This document shows positions 9,624 through 19,759 of a stretch of 64,000 bases of DNA, piece after piece. A program made the position numbers and the translations under genes. Position 1 is the stretch's first letter, and the number at the start of each line of letters is the position of its first letter. The DNA is from an uncultured Lachnospiraceae bacterium (GTDB lineage: Bacteria > Bacillota > Clostridia > Lachnospirales > Lachnospiraceae): the NCBI GenBank assembly GCA_947177445.1, contig CAMWUL010000005.1:1-64000 (forward strand), in the 5' to 3' direction. A model generated the notes under the pieces. That model was not told the DNA's origin and did not search any database. It was given only the letters and a program-made list of their open reading frames with translations.

Positions 9624-10739
9624 TCAAAGCTTCCTGGACTCATTTTCATCCTCGTCCTCTTCCAGCGTTTCCCTGTATTTTTTCAAAATCTGATACGTAA
9701 ATTCATCTGCCTTGGAGCCGACTTTGGAGTATTTTGCTCCGGAGGAGTATTTTCTCAGCAGGCAGATGCACTTGATCTTATCCTCTGAAGATACCAGGTG
9801 ATTTGCCCGTATGGCAAGCTCTGATATCCGCATATAACAGCTTTTTCCTTGAATGAGTTTTTCCAGGTTATTTCTGTAATAGTCCGGAAGCTCGGGATCA
9901 GTCAGGAGCTGAGTCATATTTTCTTCTGAAAGCAGGATGTCCGAATGGTTTAGCAGCAGCTGTCCGGCCAGATAATGTTCTGCGATATTGTGGATTTTCT
10001 TCCGGCTGATCAGCATGCGGTGGACAGTAGGCAGGCGGTTGCCGCCGGCGGATGCGGTTGCCACCAGGGCCAGGCGGCAGACGAGATCCTCGTAATTGAT
10101 CTGGTCATAATGGAAGAGGAAGTAGCAGATTTCCCCGATTTCTTCACTTGTCAGGGTACAGTAAGCAGTGTTCATGGACGTAGAGATCACCATTTCACCA
10201 TGATATTTTTTCTGAATGGGGTTGCCGCGTTGGTCATTTTTCCCTGTTTCCAATATCAAATTGGCCAGGCAGCGGCTTCCGGTCTGAGATTTTTCCAGGT
10301 TCAAGAGTCCGTGGAGGATCACATCTTCGCTTGATATGGTGGAATAGAAATAACAGTGGTATGTCCCGAAATATCCGTGAAAAGCACGGTTGTCTCCGCG
10401 ATAAATCAGGGAAGAGACCGTATCGGTTATTTCTCTCCGATATCTGGGAGCATCGTCAGATAAAACCGCAGTAATATCTTCGTTCAGCGCCTTGCAGATC
10501 TGCAGCAGGTTTGGAAGGGAAATGGAAGTAGTTCCCTGCAGTATTCTGGACAATGTACCCTGGCTGATGAAATAGTTGTTTTCCGCACATTTTTTCTTGA
10601 GGTCGGCCTGAGAGATTCCTTTTTGTTTCATAATGGAATCAAGCTTTCCGGCAATAGTCTGATAGCAGTTTCGGCTGAATTCTTCGGTTGGTTTTTTTAG
10701 TAAGCTTTCTTCGTCGCTTTGCAGTTTTTTCATAGACAA
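9624..10739 (-). CDS. XRE-family helix-turn-helix regulator with long C-terminal domain
   Basis: 371 aa; HTH: IAGKLDSIMKQKGISQADLKKKCAENNYFISQGTLSRILQGTTSISLPNLLQICKALN. Confidence 0.8.
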   Translation of the reverse strand: MSMKKLQSDEESLLKKPTEEFSRNCYQTIAGKLDSIMKQKGISQADLKKKCAENNYFISQGTLSRILQGTTSISLPNLLQICKALNEDITAVLSDDAPRYRREITDTVSSLIYRGDNRAFHGYFGTYHCYFYSTISSEDVILHGLLNLEKSQTGSRCLANLILETGKNDQRGNPIQKKYHGEMVISTSMNTAYCTLTSEEIGEICYFLFHYDQINYEDLVCRLALVATASAGGNRLPTVHRMLISRKKIHNIAEHYLAGQLLLNHSDILLSEENMTQLLTDPELPDYYRNNLEKLIQGKSCYMRISELAIRANHLVSSEDKIKCICLLRKYSSGAKYSKVGSKADEFTYQILKKYRETLEEDEDENESRKL

Positions 10740-10975
10740 CCTCCTTTTTGTGTGTTTTGCCTAATTCGATTTTGAATTAGACAGGCTAAACAATGAATGC
10801 CATATGTTTTTATGAATAAGACATATTGAAAAATATGGATAAAAATTGTAAAATCAAATCATAATAATCAATAAATGATTATCAAATATTGTACAATATT
10901 TTAATATAGATGTAAATATTTAATAATAATTTATATTATTCAAACCGGAGGTTTATAGCAAGAGGAGGGCGGATT

Positions 10976-11485
10976 ATGAGTAAGAAACAAGAAGCTGTAA
11001 AGTGTGTTTTGGTACATGCCGGTTTGGCAGCTACGGGATGCGGGGTATTTAAAGCGGTAGTGCCAGTTCCCTTCATTGAGGTGGGGGTGTTGACTATGGC
11101 AACAAAAAAGATGTGTAAAAAGCTGGCAAATATATATGGATACGATGGGATTGCAGGAGTGACAACATTGATTGGTGTGGCAGTAGGGGCAGGTTTCGGA
11201 GGAAGCCTTGCCACCCGGATCGGCGACTTTATACCAGGAATCAATGTTGCGGCAAATGTAGCATCAACAACTATCCTTCATCTGACTACCGGAGCCATCA
11301 TGATTGCAGCATTTGAGCTGATGAAGGACGGGTATATTGATCCTGCGTCTTTGACGAAATCCAGTTCGGTTTCTCTGGTGAATGAATTGGCAGTCTGCGC
11401 TACTGCCATGGTGGGAGGCGTATTGCGGGGAGGCAGTCTGGATGAGGTGGTTACAAGCATGAAGAACAAATACCAGCAGGCATAG
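10976..11485 (+). CDS. small glycine-rich membrane protein (possibly DUF697-like), divergent from the XRE regulator
   Basis: 169 aa, RBS GAGGAGGGCGG; VPVPFIEVGVLTMATKKMCKKLANIYG...GVAVGAGFGGSLATRIGDFIPGINVAANVASTTILHLTTGAIMIAAFELM. Confidence 0.55.
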   Translation: MSKKQEAVKCVLVHAGLAATGCGVFKAVVPVPFIEVGVLTMATKKMCKKLANIYGYDGIAGVTTLIGVAVGAGFGGSLATRIGDFIPGINVAANVASTTILHLTTGAIMIAAFELMKDGYIDPASLTKSSSVSLVNELAVCATAMVGGVLRGGSLDEVVTSMKNKYQQA

Positions 11486-12157
11486 AGGAATGTTTTGAAA
11501 GACGGATGTATAAGAGGATGCATTACATAGGGTAAATAGGTTTATCAGATGCAGAGAAATAGATCTGTTCAGGAAAAAGCTTTTGGGAGTCGTGTGCGGC
11601 TGCCTAGAGCTTTTTCTTTTGCAGGCAGACGTCATAGACTCAGAATCAAAATAGAATCGAATTTCAGAAGGTGAGGGCGCAGTGTGGGTAGTACTGTGAT
11701 CATGACAAACAAAACGATGTAGATGATCAGAAAACGGTATATAGAAGTAATGGGTAGTTCTTAATGACGTTGAGAAAAAGCTCCGAAGTAGCATTTCATT
11801 TATCTTTTGTATACTACGCCCCTGACATTATTATAAGACATACACAGAATGTCGTCAATATTCTTTTTAGTATAATTTAAAGTTTTTTAAATCTTTGCCA
11901 GGCAGCTTGTCTTGGGAAATATTTTATAGGAAAAAGCCTGTCTGGCTATGGACTGCTAATTCCTGTAAAATTTAAGTGACATTCCCAGTGGTTTTTTCAG
12001 GACAACTATGTTAAAATACAAGGGCAGTTTTAATGTGAGGGGCATCGCTTTCTCCGAAAGCGTATTGGAAAGCCAAAGGATTTCCGGGCGCTGAAAAGTC
12101 AGGAGGGGCGGGGCCGCAATAATGGTGGAGCGCTGCAGGCGCCGGTGAGGTAGATAG

Positions 12158-13453
12158 ATGATAAAAGTAATTGGTGTGAGATTTCGGACAGCGGGGAAAA
12201 TATATTTCTTTGATCCGCTGAATTTTGACATAAAGAGGGGCGACCACGTGATCGTGGAGACAGCCAGAGGGATTGAGTTTGGAACGGTGATGTCGGGAAT
12301 TACGGAGGTGGCGGATGACAAGGTCATTCAGCCGCTTAAGCCGGTGCTTCGTCTTGCCAATCAGCGTGACATGGAACAGGAGGCTTCCAACAAGCAGAAG
12401 GAGAAGGAAGCCTTTAAGGTGTGCCTGGAAAAGATTCGGAAGCATGGATTGGATATGAAGCTGATTGATGCGGAATATACCTTTGATAATAACAAGGTTC
12501 TTTTCTATTTTACGGCAGATGGCCGCATCGATTTCCGGGATCTGGTGAAGGATCTGGCGGGTGTGTTCAAAACCAGGATTGAACTGCGTCAGATCGGGGT
12601 CAGGGATGAGACGAAGATTGTGGGAGGGATCGGCATCTGCGGGCGCCCTCTATGCTGTCACAGCTATCTGGCCGATTTTGTGCCGGTATCCATCAAGATG
12701 GCAAAGGAACAGAACTTGTCTTTGAATCCCACAAAAATTTCGGGAATGTGCGGAAGGCTGATGTGCTGTCTGAAAAATGAGGAGGAAACCTACGAGGAGC
12801 TTAACAAAAAGCTTCCTGGTGTGGGTGATTATGTGACAACGGCAGACGGTCTGCGGGGAGAAGTGCAGAGCGTAAACGTGCTGCGTCAGCTGGTGAGAGT
12901 CATAGTGGACAAGGGCGACGAGAAGGAGATCAAGGAATATTCCGCCAATCAGCTTCAGCTGAAGCGCAAAAAGGGGAAGAAGGAAAAGCTGGATTTGTCC
13001 AGAGAGGAAATGCAGGAGCTGGAGCGGCTGGAGGAGGAAGAGCTGGAAGACGAGGAGGGCCAGGCGGCGGAGCGTAAGTCTGAGCCATCCCGCCGGCAAA
13101 ACAGGAATCGCCAGGGTGAAGGCCGTCAAAATGAAGGCCGTCAGGGCGAGGGGCGTCAGAACAGGAATCTGCATCATGAGGAGCTGAAAGAGGAGGGCAC
13201 AGCTCAGAATGTGGGAAACCAGGACGGAGAGCGGCTGCGGGAAGACAGGCGGAGTCGTGAAGGGTTCAGGCATCGTGACGACAGAAGAACTGATGAAGAG
13301 AGAAGAAGTGATAAAGAAAGTGAGTTCTATAGGGAGAACGAATCTTACAGGGAAGGCAGAAGCCGTCAGAACAACAGCCGCCGTTCCCGGGGAAGGAACC
13401 GGCATGGCAGGCCGCGGAATTATGAAGGGGCCGGGCAGGAAAGTCAGGAATGA
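12158..13453 (+). CDS. ricT: PSP1-domain protein, regulatory complex subunit RicT (YaaT)
   Basis: MIKVIGVRFRTAGKIYFFDP...GDHVIVETARGIEFGTV; GGIGICGRPLCCHSYLADFVPVSIKMAKEQNLSLNPTKISGMCGRLMCCL; long charged repetitive C-terminal tail. Confidence 0.9.
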   Translation: MIKVIGVRFRTAGKIYFFDPLNFDIKRGDHVIVETARGIEFGTVMSGITEVADDKVIQPLKPVLRLANQRDMEQEASNKQKEKEAFKVCLEKIRKHGLDMKLIDAEYTFDNNKVLFYFTADGRIDFRDLVKDLAGVFKTRIELRQIGVRDETKIVGGIGICGRPLCCHSYLADFVPVSIKMAKEQNLSLNPTKISGMCGRLMCCLKNEEETYEELNKKLPGVGDYVTTADGLRGEVQSVNVLRQLVRVIVDKGDEKEIKEYSANQLQLKRKKGKKEKLDLSREEMQELERLEEEELEDEEGQAAERKSEPSRRQNRNRQGEGRQNEGRQGEGRQNRNLHHEELKEEGTAQNVGNQDGERLREDRRSREGFRHRDDRRTDEERRSDKESEFYRENESYREGRSRQNNSRRSRGRNRHGRPRNYEGAGQESQE

Positions 13454-14232
13454 ACGGTGAACAATTGGGGCGCATGCCGCATCCGGAACATATGATGTCT
13501 GTGGAATTGAAGGAAAACGAGCGGATAGACGATCTGCAGAGGAACGGATTTCGGATCATCCAGAACCCGGATAAATTCTGTTTCGGCATGGATGCGGTGC
13601 TGCTCACCGGGTTTGCCCATGCACGCAAGGAGGACAGGCTGTTGGATCTGGGAACGGGAACGGGTATTATTTTGCTGCTCATGGAAGCGAAATATCACCC
13701 TGCCGGTCTCACTGGCCTGGAAATCCAGGCGGAGAGCGCGGATATGGCCGCCAGAAGCGTTGCCCTTAACCGTCTTTCCCATAAGATTGATATTGTAACA
13801 GGAGATATCAGGGAGGCAGACCATATTTTCCAGTCTGCTTCTTTTGATTGTATTACCTGTAATCCGCCTTATATGGTGGGGCGGCATGGGCTTGCAAATC
13901 CGGAAGCGCCCAAAGCCATTGCCAGGCATGAAATTCTATGTACCCTTGAGGATGTGGTTCGACAGACGGCCATGTTGTTGAAGCCGGGCGGCCATTTTTT
14001 CCTGGTGCACAGGCCTTTTCGTCTGGCGGAGATTATGGCGCTTCTGGTGCGGTATAAGCTGGAGCCCAAAAGAATGCGTCTGGTATATCCTTTTCAGGAC
14101 AGAGAGCCCAATATGGTGCTTTTGGAGGCTGTCAGAGGAGGCAGGTCCCGCATGACAGTGGAGAAGCCCTTGATTGTGTTTCAAAATCCCGGAGTATATA
14201 CCCATGAGGTCAGTGAGCTGTACGGTTTTTAA
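13450..14232 (+). CDS. trmN6: tRNA1(Val) (adenine(37)-N6)-methyltransferase family
   Basis: FGMDAVLLTGFA..LLDLGTGTGIILLLM...FDCITCNPPYM (NPPY motif); ATGA overlap with ricT. Confidence 0.85.
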   Translation: MNGEQLGRMPHPEHMMSVELKENERIDDLQRNGFRIIQNPDKFCFGMDAVLLTGFAHARKEDRLLDLGTGTGIILLLMEAKYHPAGLTGLEIQAESADMAARSVALNRLSHKIDIVTGDIREADHIFQSASFDCITCNPPYMVGRHGLANPEAPKAIARHEILCTLEDVVRQTAMLLKPGGHFFLVHRPFRLAEIMALLVRYKLEPKRMRLVYPFQDREPNMVLLEAVRGGRSRMTVEKPLIVFQNPGVYTHEVSELYGF

Positions 14233-14260
14233 GAAGAAATACGCAAAGAGGGGTATAGAA

Positions 14261-15109
14261 ATGGCGGGAACTTTATATTTGTGTGCCACACCTATCGGAA
14301 ATCTGCAGGATATGACGCCCCGGGTCGTAGAGACGCTTCGGTCAGTGGATGTGATTGCGGCGGAGGATACCCGCAACAGTATCCGTCTGCTGAATCATTT
14401 TGATATTCATACTCCCATGACAAGCTATCATGAGTATAATAAGGTGGAAAAGGCACAGCGGCTGATTGGACGGCTTCAGGAAGGGCAGAATATTGCGCTG
14501 ATTACAGACGCTGGAACCCCGGCCATTTCGGATCCCGGGGAGGTTCTGGTGCAGATGTGCCATGAAAATCATATTCCGGTGACTTCATTGCCGGGGCCGG
14601 CGGCCTGCATTACGGCGCTGACTCTTTCCGGGCTTTGCACCAGGAGATTTTGCTTTGAAGGATTTTTGCCGGCGGATAAAAAGGAGAGAAGGGCTGTGCT
14701 GGAGGAGCTGCGGGGGGAATCCCGCACGATGGTTCTTTATGAGGCGCCGCATCATTTGACCGGTACTCTGGAGGAGCTGTACGGGAGTCTGGGACAGCGG
14801 CGTATCACTCTTTGCCGGGAGCTGACCAAAAAATTTGAAACGGTTATGCCCACAACTCTGCGGGAAGCCCTGGAGTATTATGAAAATCAGGAACCCAGGG
14901 GAGAGTATGTTCTGGTGGTGGAGGGAAAGAGCCGGGAGGAAAAGCGGCAGGAGGAGATCGCTTCCTGGGAGGAAATGAGTATCAAAGAGCATATGGCATA
15001 TTATGAAAAGCTGGGAATGGACCGCAAGACGGCCATGAAGCAGACGGCAAAGGACCGGGGCGTGGGAAAGCGGGAGATATATGCATATTTGAATGGCAAT
15101 GAAGGGTGA
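14261..15109 (+). CDS. rsmI: 16S rRNA (cytidine(1402)-2'-O)-methyltransferase
   Basis: LYLCATPIGNLQDMTPRVVETLRSVDVIAAEDTRNS...LITDAGTPAISDPGEVLV...SLPGPAACITALTLSGL. Confidence 0.93.
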   Translation: MAGTLYLCATPIGNLQDMTPRVVETLRSVDVIAAEDTRNSIRLLNHFDIHTPMTSYHEYNKVEKAQRLIGRLQEGQNIALITDAGTPAISDPGEVLVQMCHENHIPVTSLPGPAACITALTLSGLCTRRFCFEGFLPADKKERRAVLEELRGESRTMVLYEAPHHLTGTLEELYGSLGQRRITLCRELTKKFETVMPTTLREALEYYENQEPRGEYVLVVEGKSREEKRQEEIASWEEMSIKEHMAYYEKLGMDRKTAMKQTAKDRGVGKREIYAYLNGNEG

Positions 15110-15122
15110 AGAGGAAGAATAT

Positions 15123-15302
15123 ATGGCAGCAGGGAGTTGTGACGCATGCGTCAATTATGTGTATGATGAGGATTGTGAATATTATTATTGTCTGGTAAAC
15201 CTGGATGAGGATGAAATGTATCGCTTTCTGTCAGGGACTCAGCGCGAGTGTCCTTATTTCAGACCAGACGATGAGTACGCGGTGGTCCGACATCAGATGT
15301 AG
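15123..15302 (+). CDS. small Cys-containing conserved protein (DUF6472-like)
   Basis: MAAGSCDACVNYVYDEDCEYYYCLVNLDEDEMYRFLSGTQRECPYFRPDDEY; four-Cys pattern. Confidence 0.7.
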   Translation: MAAGSCDACVNYVYDEDCEYYYCLVNLDEDEMYRFLSGTQRECPYFRPDDEYAVVRHQM

Positions 15303-15387
15303 AGGACAAGGGGCAGGATCCGTCGGAGGCAGCGGGCAGGAGGCAGGATCCGACGGAAGCAGCGGGTACACCCCGGGAGGAGCGGAT

Positions 15388-15897
15388 ATGAAGTTTTTGA
15401 AGCAATTGTCAATCATTATGGGTATATCCTTTCTGGCGGAAATCATGGAATATTTGATACCGCTGCCGGTGGCGGCCAGCATTTATGGACTGGTGCTGAT
15501 GCTTGCCGGGCTGGCTACAGGGCTTATTCCGCTGGAAAAGGTGGAGGGCGCGGCGGATTTTCTGATAGAGATCATGCCGGTTGTATTTGTTCCCCCTGCA
15601 GTAAGTCTGATGGCCAACATAGAGGCACTGGCAGAGATGGCGGTGCCTCTTTTTGTAATCTGTATTGTTACAACGATTTTTGTTATGGGGGTAACGGGCA
15701 GAACTGCCCAATGGATTATTCGAAGCGGCAGGAAAAGTAAAGCTTCCCGAATGCGGGAATGTGGCGGGACCGGAACGGGAAAGGAAGCCGCCGGAGGCCA
15801 GGAAACAGGCATATTGCAGGGGACAGGCATATTGGAGGAAGCGGGCATATTGCAGGAAACAGGCATATTGCAGGGAACAGACCATAGGATAAAATGA
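15388..15897 (+). CDS. lrgA: CidA/LrgA family membrane protein with repetitive C-terminus
   Basis: MKFLKQLSIIMGISFLAEIMEYLIPLPVAASIYGLVLMLAGLATGLIPLEKVEGAADFLIEIMPVVFVPPAVSLM; adjacent lrgB. Confidence 0.85.
   Translation: MKFLKQLSIIMGISFLAEIMEYLIPLPVAASIYGLVLMLAGLATGLIPLEKVEGAADFLIEIMPVVFVPPAVSLMANIEALAEMAVPLFVICIVTTIFVMGVTGRTAQWIIRSGRKSKASRMRECGGTGTGKEAAGGQETGILQGTGILEEAGILQETGILQGTDHRIK
15801..15890 (+). repeat. 18-bp tandem repeat, about 4.5 copies, inside the lrgA 3' end
   Basis: units GGAAACAGGCATATTGCA / GGGGACAGGCATATTGGA / GGAAGCGGGCATATTGCA / GGAAACAGGCATATTGCA. Confidence 0.85.
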
Positions 15898-15904
15898 GGC
15901 ATAT

Positions 15905-16600
15905 ATGAATGAGATTTTGGAAAAATCGGTGTTTTTTGGAATGTTTTTGACCTTGATCTGCTATCAGATCGGATTATGGGTGAAAAAGAAAGCAAAATGC
16001 TCTATTGCAAATCCGCTTTTGATAGCAGGCGTTCTGATTATCGCAGTTTTGCTGGTTTTTCGCATCGATTATAAAGTATATGATAATGGGGCGAAATATA
16101 TTCAATATTTTCTGACGCCGGCTACCGTGAGTCTGGCAGTGCCTCTGTACCGCCAGCTTTCCGTGCTGAAACGGTATCCCAAGGCCATATTCGGAGGGAT
16201 CGCTGCCGGAGTGCTGACGGCTATGGCAGGTATCTTTTTGTTAAGTCTGGCATTTGGACTGACTCATGAGCAATATATAACGCTTCTGCCCAAATCGATC
16301 ACTACCGCCATCGGAATGGGTATTTCTGAAAAAATGGGTGGCATACCGGCCATCACGGTGGTTTCTATTGTGATAACAGGTATATGCGGCGCGGTTCTGG
16401 CAGAGGGAGTTTTTAAGCTTTTGAAGATCCAGGAGCCTGTGGCCCGAGGGCTGGCCATCGGAACCGGCGCCCATGCACTGGGAACCTCCCGGGCCATGGA
16501 GCTGGGGGAGGTGGAGGGCGCCATGAGCAGCCTGTCCATTGTGGTGGCAGGGATCCTGACCGTGGCGGCGGTACCTGTTTTCGCGGGGCTGATTCCTTAG
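15905..16600 (+). CDS. lrgB: LrgB family membrane protein
   Basis: FLTPATVSLAVPLYRQLSVLKRYPKAI...LLPKSITTAIGMGISEKMGGIPAIT...GLAIGTGAHALGTSRAMELGEVEGAMSSL. Confidence 0.92.
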   Translation: MNEILEKSVFFGMFLTLICYQIGLWVKKKAKCSIANPLLIAGVLIIAVLLVFRIDYKVYDNGAKYIQYFLTPATVSLAVPLYRQLSVLKRYPKAIFGGIAAGVLTAMAGIFLLSLAFGLTHEQYITLLPKSITTAIGMGISEKMGGIPAITVVSIVITGICGAVLAEGVFKLLKIQEPVARGLAIGTGAHALGTSRAMELGEVEGAMSSLSIVVAGILTVAAVPVFAGLIP

Positions 16601-16665
16601 AGAAGGTGCGTAGCGCGATTCGTTACTTTACATGGAGTGGTTAACAAAATATAACAGGAAATCTA

Positions 16666-16694
16666 TTGACAAGGTATAGCAGGCCGCTTATAAT
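16666..16694 (+). promoter_or_regulatory. consensus sigma-A promoter (TTGACA-N17-TATAAT)
   Basis: TTGACA 16666-16671, TATAAT 16689-16694; inverted repeat GTATAG (16674-16679)/CTATAC (16697-16702) around the -10. Confidence 0.85.
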
Positions 16695-16733
16695 GACTAT
16701 ACAGGCAAAAGCGGTCAAATAGGAGGCGTTAAA

Positions 16734-17324
16734 GTGCCAAAGAGCTATTCGGAGCAGGAACGGGAATATATTAAGAAGCGGTTGAAGGAAGAAGCGGCAA
16801 AATGTCTGGCCCAATACGGTGTTCGCCGCACGACGGTGGATGAAATCGTGAAGCGCGTTCATATTCCCAAAGGAACCTTCTATCTCTTTTATCAATCAAA
16901 GGAACTGCTTTTGTTTGATGTTATTCAGGAACAGCAGGAGATTATCAACCGTAAGCTGTATCAGTCCATTTCTGATATTGCCGACAGGTCGTTTTCAGCA
17001 GAAAAACTAACCGATGTGATCTTTGAGTTCTATAAAATGGCAGAAAAAATGCCGGTTTTGAAGCTGCTTGACACAAGCGAAGTGGAACTGCTTGTGCGCA
17101 AGCTGCCCCGGGAAACAGTAGAGGAGCATTTGCAGGATGATACGGATACCATTGAAAAAATGTTTATGCTGCTCCCTGTAAAAAAAGAAGCAGACATAAA
17201 GGTTATCAGTGCAGCATTCCATGCAATCTATTATGCAACGCTGCATAAAGCGGAGATTGGGGAAGAACAGTACGATGAGGCGCTGCGTACTTTGATTTAT
17301 GGTATTGTTGTGCAGGTTTTCTAA
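16734..17324 (+). CDS. TetR/AcrR family transcriptional regulator
   Basis: LKEEAAKCLAQYGVRRTTVDEIVKRVHIPKGTFYLFYQSKELLLFDVI HTH; GTG start, AGGAGG upstream. Confidence 0.88.
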   Translation: MPKSYSEQEREYIKKRLKEEAAKCLAQYGVRRTTVDEIVKRVHIPKGTFYLFYQSKELLLFDVIQEQQEIINRKLYQSISDIADRSFSAEKLTDVIFEFYKMAEKMPVLKLLDTSEVELLVRKLPRETVEEHLQDDTDTIEKMFMLLPVKKEADIKVISAAFHAIYYATLHKAEIGEEQYDEALRTLIYGIVVQVF

Positions 17325-17407
17325 AAAGTCCGGCAAGGAGCCGGACTTAAAACAGGTCGTTAATTGACTATTAAGTTAAAAATGGTCATATAGTACAAGG
17401 AGGGCAT

Positions 17408-18253
17408 ATGATACAGGTCAGCAATCTTTCGTTCAGCTATACGAGGCAGCCTTTTATTTCCGACATGTCTTTTTTTGTTTCTTCGGGCGAAATCTTTGGA
17501 TTTTTAGGGCCCTCCGGGGCAGGCAAAAGCACATTGCAAAAAGTGCTGATAGGGATGCTCACTGCTTATCAGGGCTCTGCCATGGTAAACGGCATTGAGT
17601 GCAGGCATCGCACAAGGCGTTTCTATGAGGATATAGGAGTGGACTTTGAATTTTCAACCATGTATGAGAAATTGACTGCCAAAGAAAATCTGCAGTTTTT
17701 CTCATCGTTGTATGAAAAAAAGACGCGTCCGATCGATGAGCTTTTAGAAATGGTAGGATTGGAGCACGACGGGGATAAGCGCGTGGCCGATTATTCAAAG
17801 GGCATGAAATCCCGATTAAACTTTATAAAAGCATTGCTGCATGATCCTCTTTTGCTCTGCCTTGACGAGCCAACCAGCGGGCTTGATCCCACGAACAGCC
17901 GAATGATGAAGAATATGATTTTAGCTGAAAGGGCAAAAGGGAAAACGATTCTTTTGACCACACATAATATGCAGGACGCCGCCGAGCTTTGCGACAGAGT
18001 AGCGTTTATCGTCAATGGTAAAATATGCGCCCTTGACAGCCCGCATAATTTGATTATGTCAAAAGGCGCGGCAACCGTAACATATACATGGATTGACAAT
18101 GGGGAGCATAGTGCAAGCTGTCCCATTGACCGTTTATCTGACGATGAACAGTTGAAAAGGCTGATTGCGAATAACTGCCTGCAGTCCATTCATAGCAGCG
18201 AGCCAAATCTAAATGACATTTTTATGGATATTACGGGGAGAACATTATTATGA
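17408..18253 (+). CDS. ABC transporter ATP-binding protein
   Basis: Walker A GPSGAGKST, signature-like YSKGMKSRLNF, Walker B LLLCLDEPTSGLD. Confidence 0.92.
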   Translation: MIQVSNLSFSYTRQPFISDMSFFVSSGEIFGFLGPSGAGKSTLQKVLIGMLTAYQGSAMVNGIECRHRTRRFYEDIGVDFEFSTMYEKLTAKENLQFFSSLYEKKTRPIDELLEMVGLEHDGDKRVADYSKGMKSRLNFIKALLHDPLLLCLDEPTSGLDPTNSRMMKNMILAERAKGKTILLTTHNMQDAAELCDRVAFIVNGKICALDSPHNLIMSKGAATVTYTWIDNGEHSASCPIDRLSDDEQLKRLIANNCLQSIHSSEPNLNDIFMDITGRTLL

Positions 18254-18930
18254 GATTAGGCAGTTTGTTCTTATGGGATATACGCTTTCAGGCAAAACAT
18301 GGTTTTTACTTTTTGTATGCTGTCTTAACGGTTCTCTATGTGGCTGTCCTTTTTGCTGTTCCGGAAAGCTGGAAAGAAAAAACCGCGGCTATTTTGATTT
18401 TCTCTGATCCGGCTTCAATGGGCCTGTTCTTTATGGGAGCTATTATCCTTTTGGAAAAAAGTCAGCATACGCCATGTGCATTTGCGGTTTCTCCTGTTTG
18501 CCCAATGGAATACATTATTGCTGAGGTTAGTTCATTGTCTGCCATTTCACTTGCCGCAGCCGTGGTATTAGCGTCAGCTGCAGGTGCAGACAACTTACAT
18601 ATTGTACTGCTTGGTACGGCTATATCCAGCATGATATTTACGCTTTTTGGTATTATTATTGCAACAAAAATAAGCAGCCTGAATCAGTTTATTTTATGGA
18701 CTGTACCAATAGAAATTGTTTGCTTTGGCCCTGCAATATTGCACTTATTCAAAATTACTCCGGCCTGGCTTCGATATTATCCTGTCAATGTATGTATGGA
18801 AATGGTTTCAGGCGGTACCCCGTCCGCAATGGGAATTCTGATTGTAATGGCATTGCTGGCAATTCTATTTATTTTATCAAAACATTGTGTCTTGAAAATG
18901 TGGAGCAGTACGGGAGGCGTGAAGCTATGA
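18250..18930 (+). CDS. ABC-2 type exporter permease
   Basis: hydrophobic, ATGA-coupled to the ABC ATPase. Confidence 0.75.
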   Translation: MRLGSLFLWDIRFQAKHGFYFLYAVLTVLYVAVLFAVPESWKEKTAAILIFSDPASMGLFFMGAIILLEKSQHTPCAFAVSPVCPMEYIIAEVSSLSAISLAAAVVLASAAGADNLHIVLLGTAISSMIFTLFGIIIATKISSLNQFILWTVPIEIVCFGPAILHLFKITPAWLRYYPVNVCMEMVSGGTPSAMGILIVMALLAILFILSKHCVLKMWSSTGGVKL

Positions 18931-19637
18931 GAGCTATTCGGTCAAGTTTCTTCCAAATGCTGGCATATATGCGGCGCGACATGATGTTGTTTGCCGCCTG
19001 CCCTGCGCCAATTCTCGCAGGTCTTTTCTTTCGGTATGCCATACCTTTTTTAGAAGCTGTATTAGCAGACTATTTTCATATGCCGGCAATCATTTCTCCT
19101 TATTACAGGTTGATTGACGTATTGTTTGTAATGATAACGCCGACGATGTTTTGCTTTGTTTCGGCGATGGTTTCCTTAGAGGAAGCTGATGAAAAGACAG
19201 CTGCCTATCTATTTATTACGCCCTTAGGGAGAACGGGCTATCTATCTGCGCGGCTTGGCCTTCCTGCGGTGATCGCATTCCTGGTAACCGTTATTTTGCT
19301 GCCTGTCTTTAAACTGACAACATTCTCATCCATTGCCATTTTATTACTTGCAGCGTGTGGTACCTTACAAGGTGTGATTGTTGCACTGTTAGTTGCAGCA
19401 CTGTCTTCAAACAGGTTAGAGGGTATGGCGATAACAAAGCTGTCTATGCTGACTGTTTTTGGCGCCGTTATCCCGTTTTTTGTCAAGGACAGCATACAGT
19501 ATGCTTTGTGTCCATTGCCTTCTTTTTGGATAGGGAAGGCAGGCAGCGAGAATACATTGCTTTATATGTTTCCTGCATTTGCTTTATCGGCTATATGGAT
19601 TTGTTTTTTGCTAAAATGGTATTTGCGGAAAATGTAG
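18927..19637 (+). CDS. ABC-2 type exporter permease
   Basis: MRAIRSSFFQMLAYMRRDMMLFAACPAPILAGLFF; hydrophobic; ATGA overlap with the previous gene. Confidence 0.75.
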   Translation: MRAIRSSFFQMLAYMRRDMMLFAACPAPILAGLFFRYAIPFLEAVLADYFHMPAIISPYYRLIDVLFVMITPTMFCFVSAMVSLEEADEKTAAYLFITPLGRTGYLSARLGLPAVIAFLVTVILLPVFKLTTFSSIAILLLAACGTLQGVIVALLVAALSSNRLEGMAITKLSMLTVFGAVIPFFVKDSIQYALCPLPSFWIGKAGSENTLLYMFPAFALSAIWICFLLKWYLRKM

Positions 19638-19759
19638 AAAAAATAATCCGAAAAAAGCAAAAGACCTGCTTCGTATATTTTTGGAGGGATGGTCAACAAT
19701 AAGGATACCTGAATTAAAAAAACGGAATCAGGTATGTAAAAATAAGGAGGTTACGGATA

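Noticed and set aside
12650-13405. 251 aa minus-strand hydrophobic ORF opposite ricT
   Set aside because: Complement of an acidic/charged coding tail reads as Leu/Phe-rich; artefact
15312-15890. Possible CRISPR array from repeated short units
   Set aside because: Units are contiguous without spacers and translate in frame
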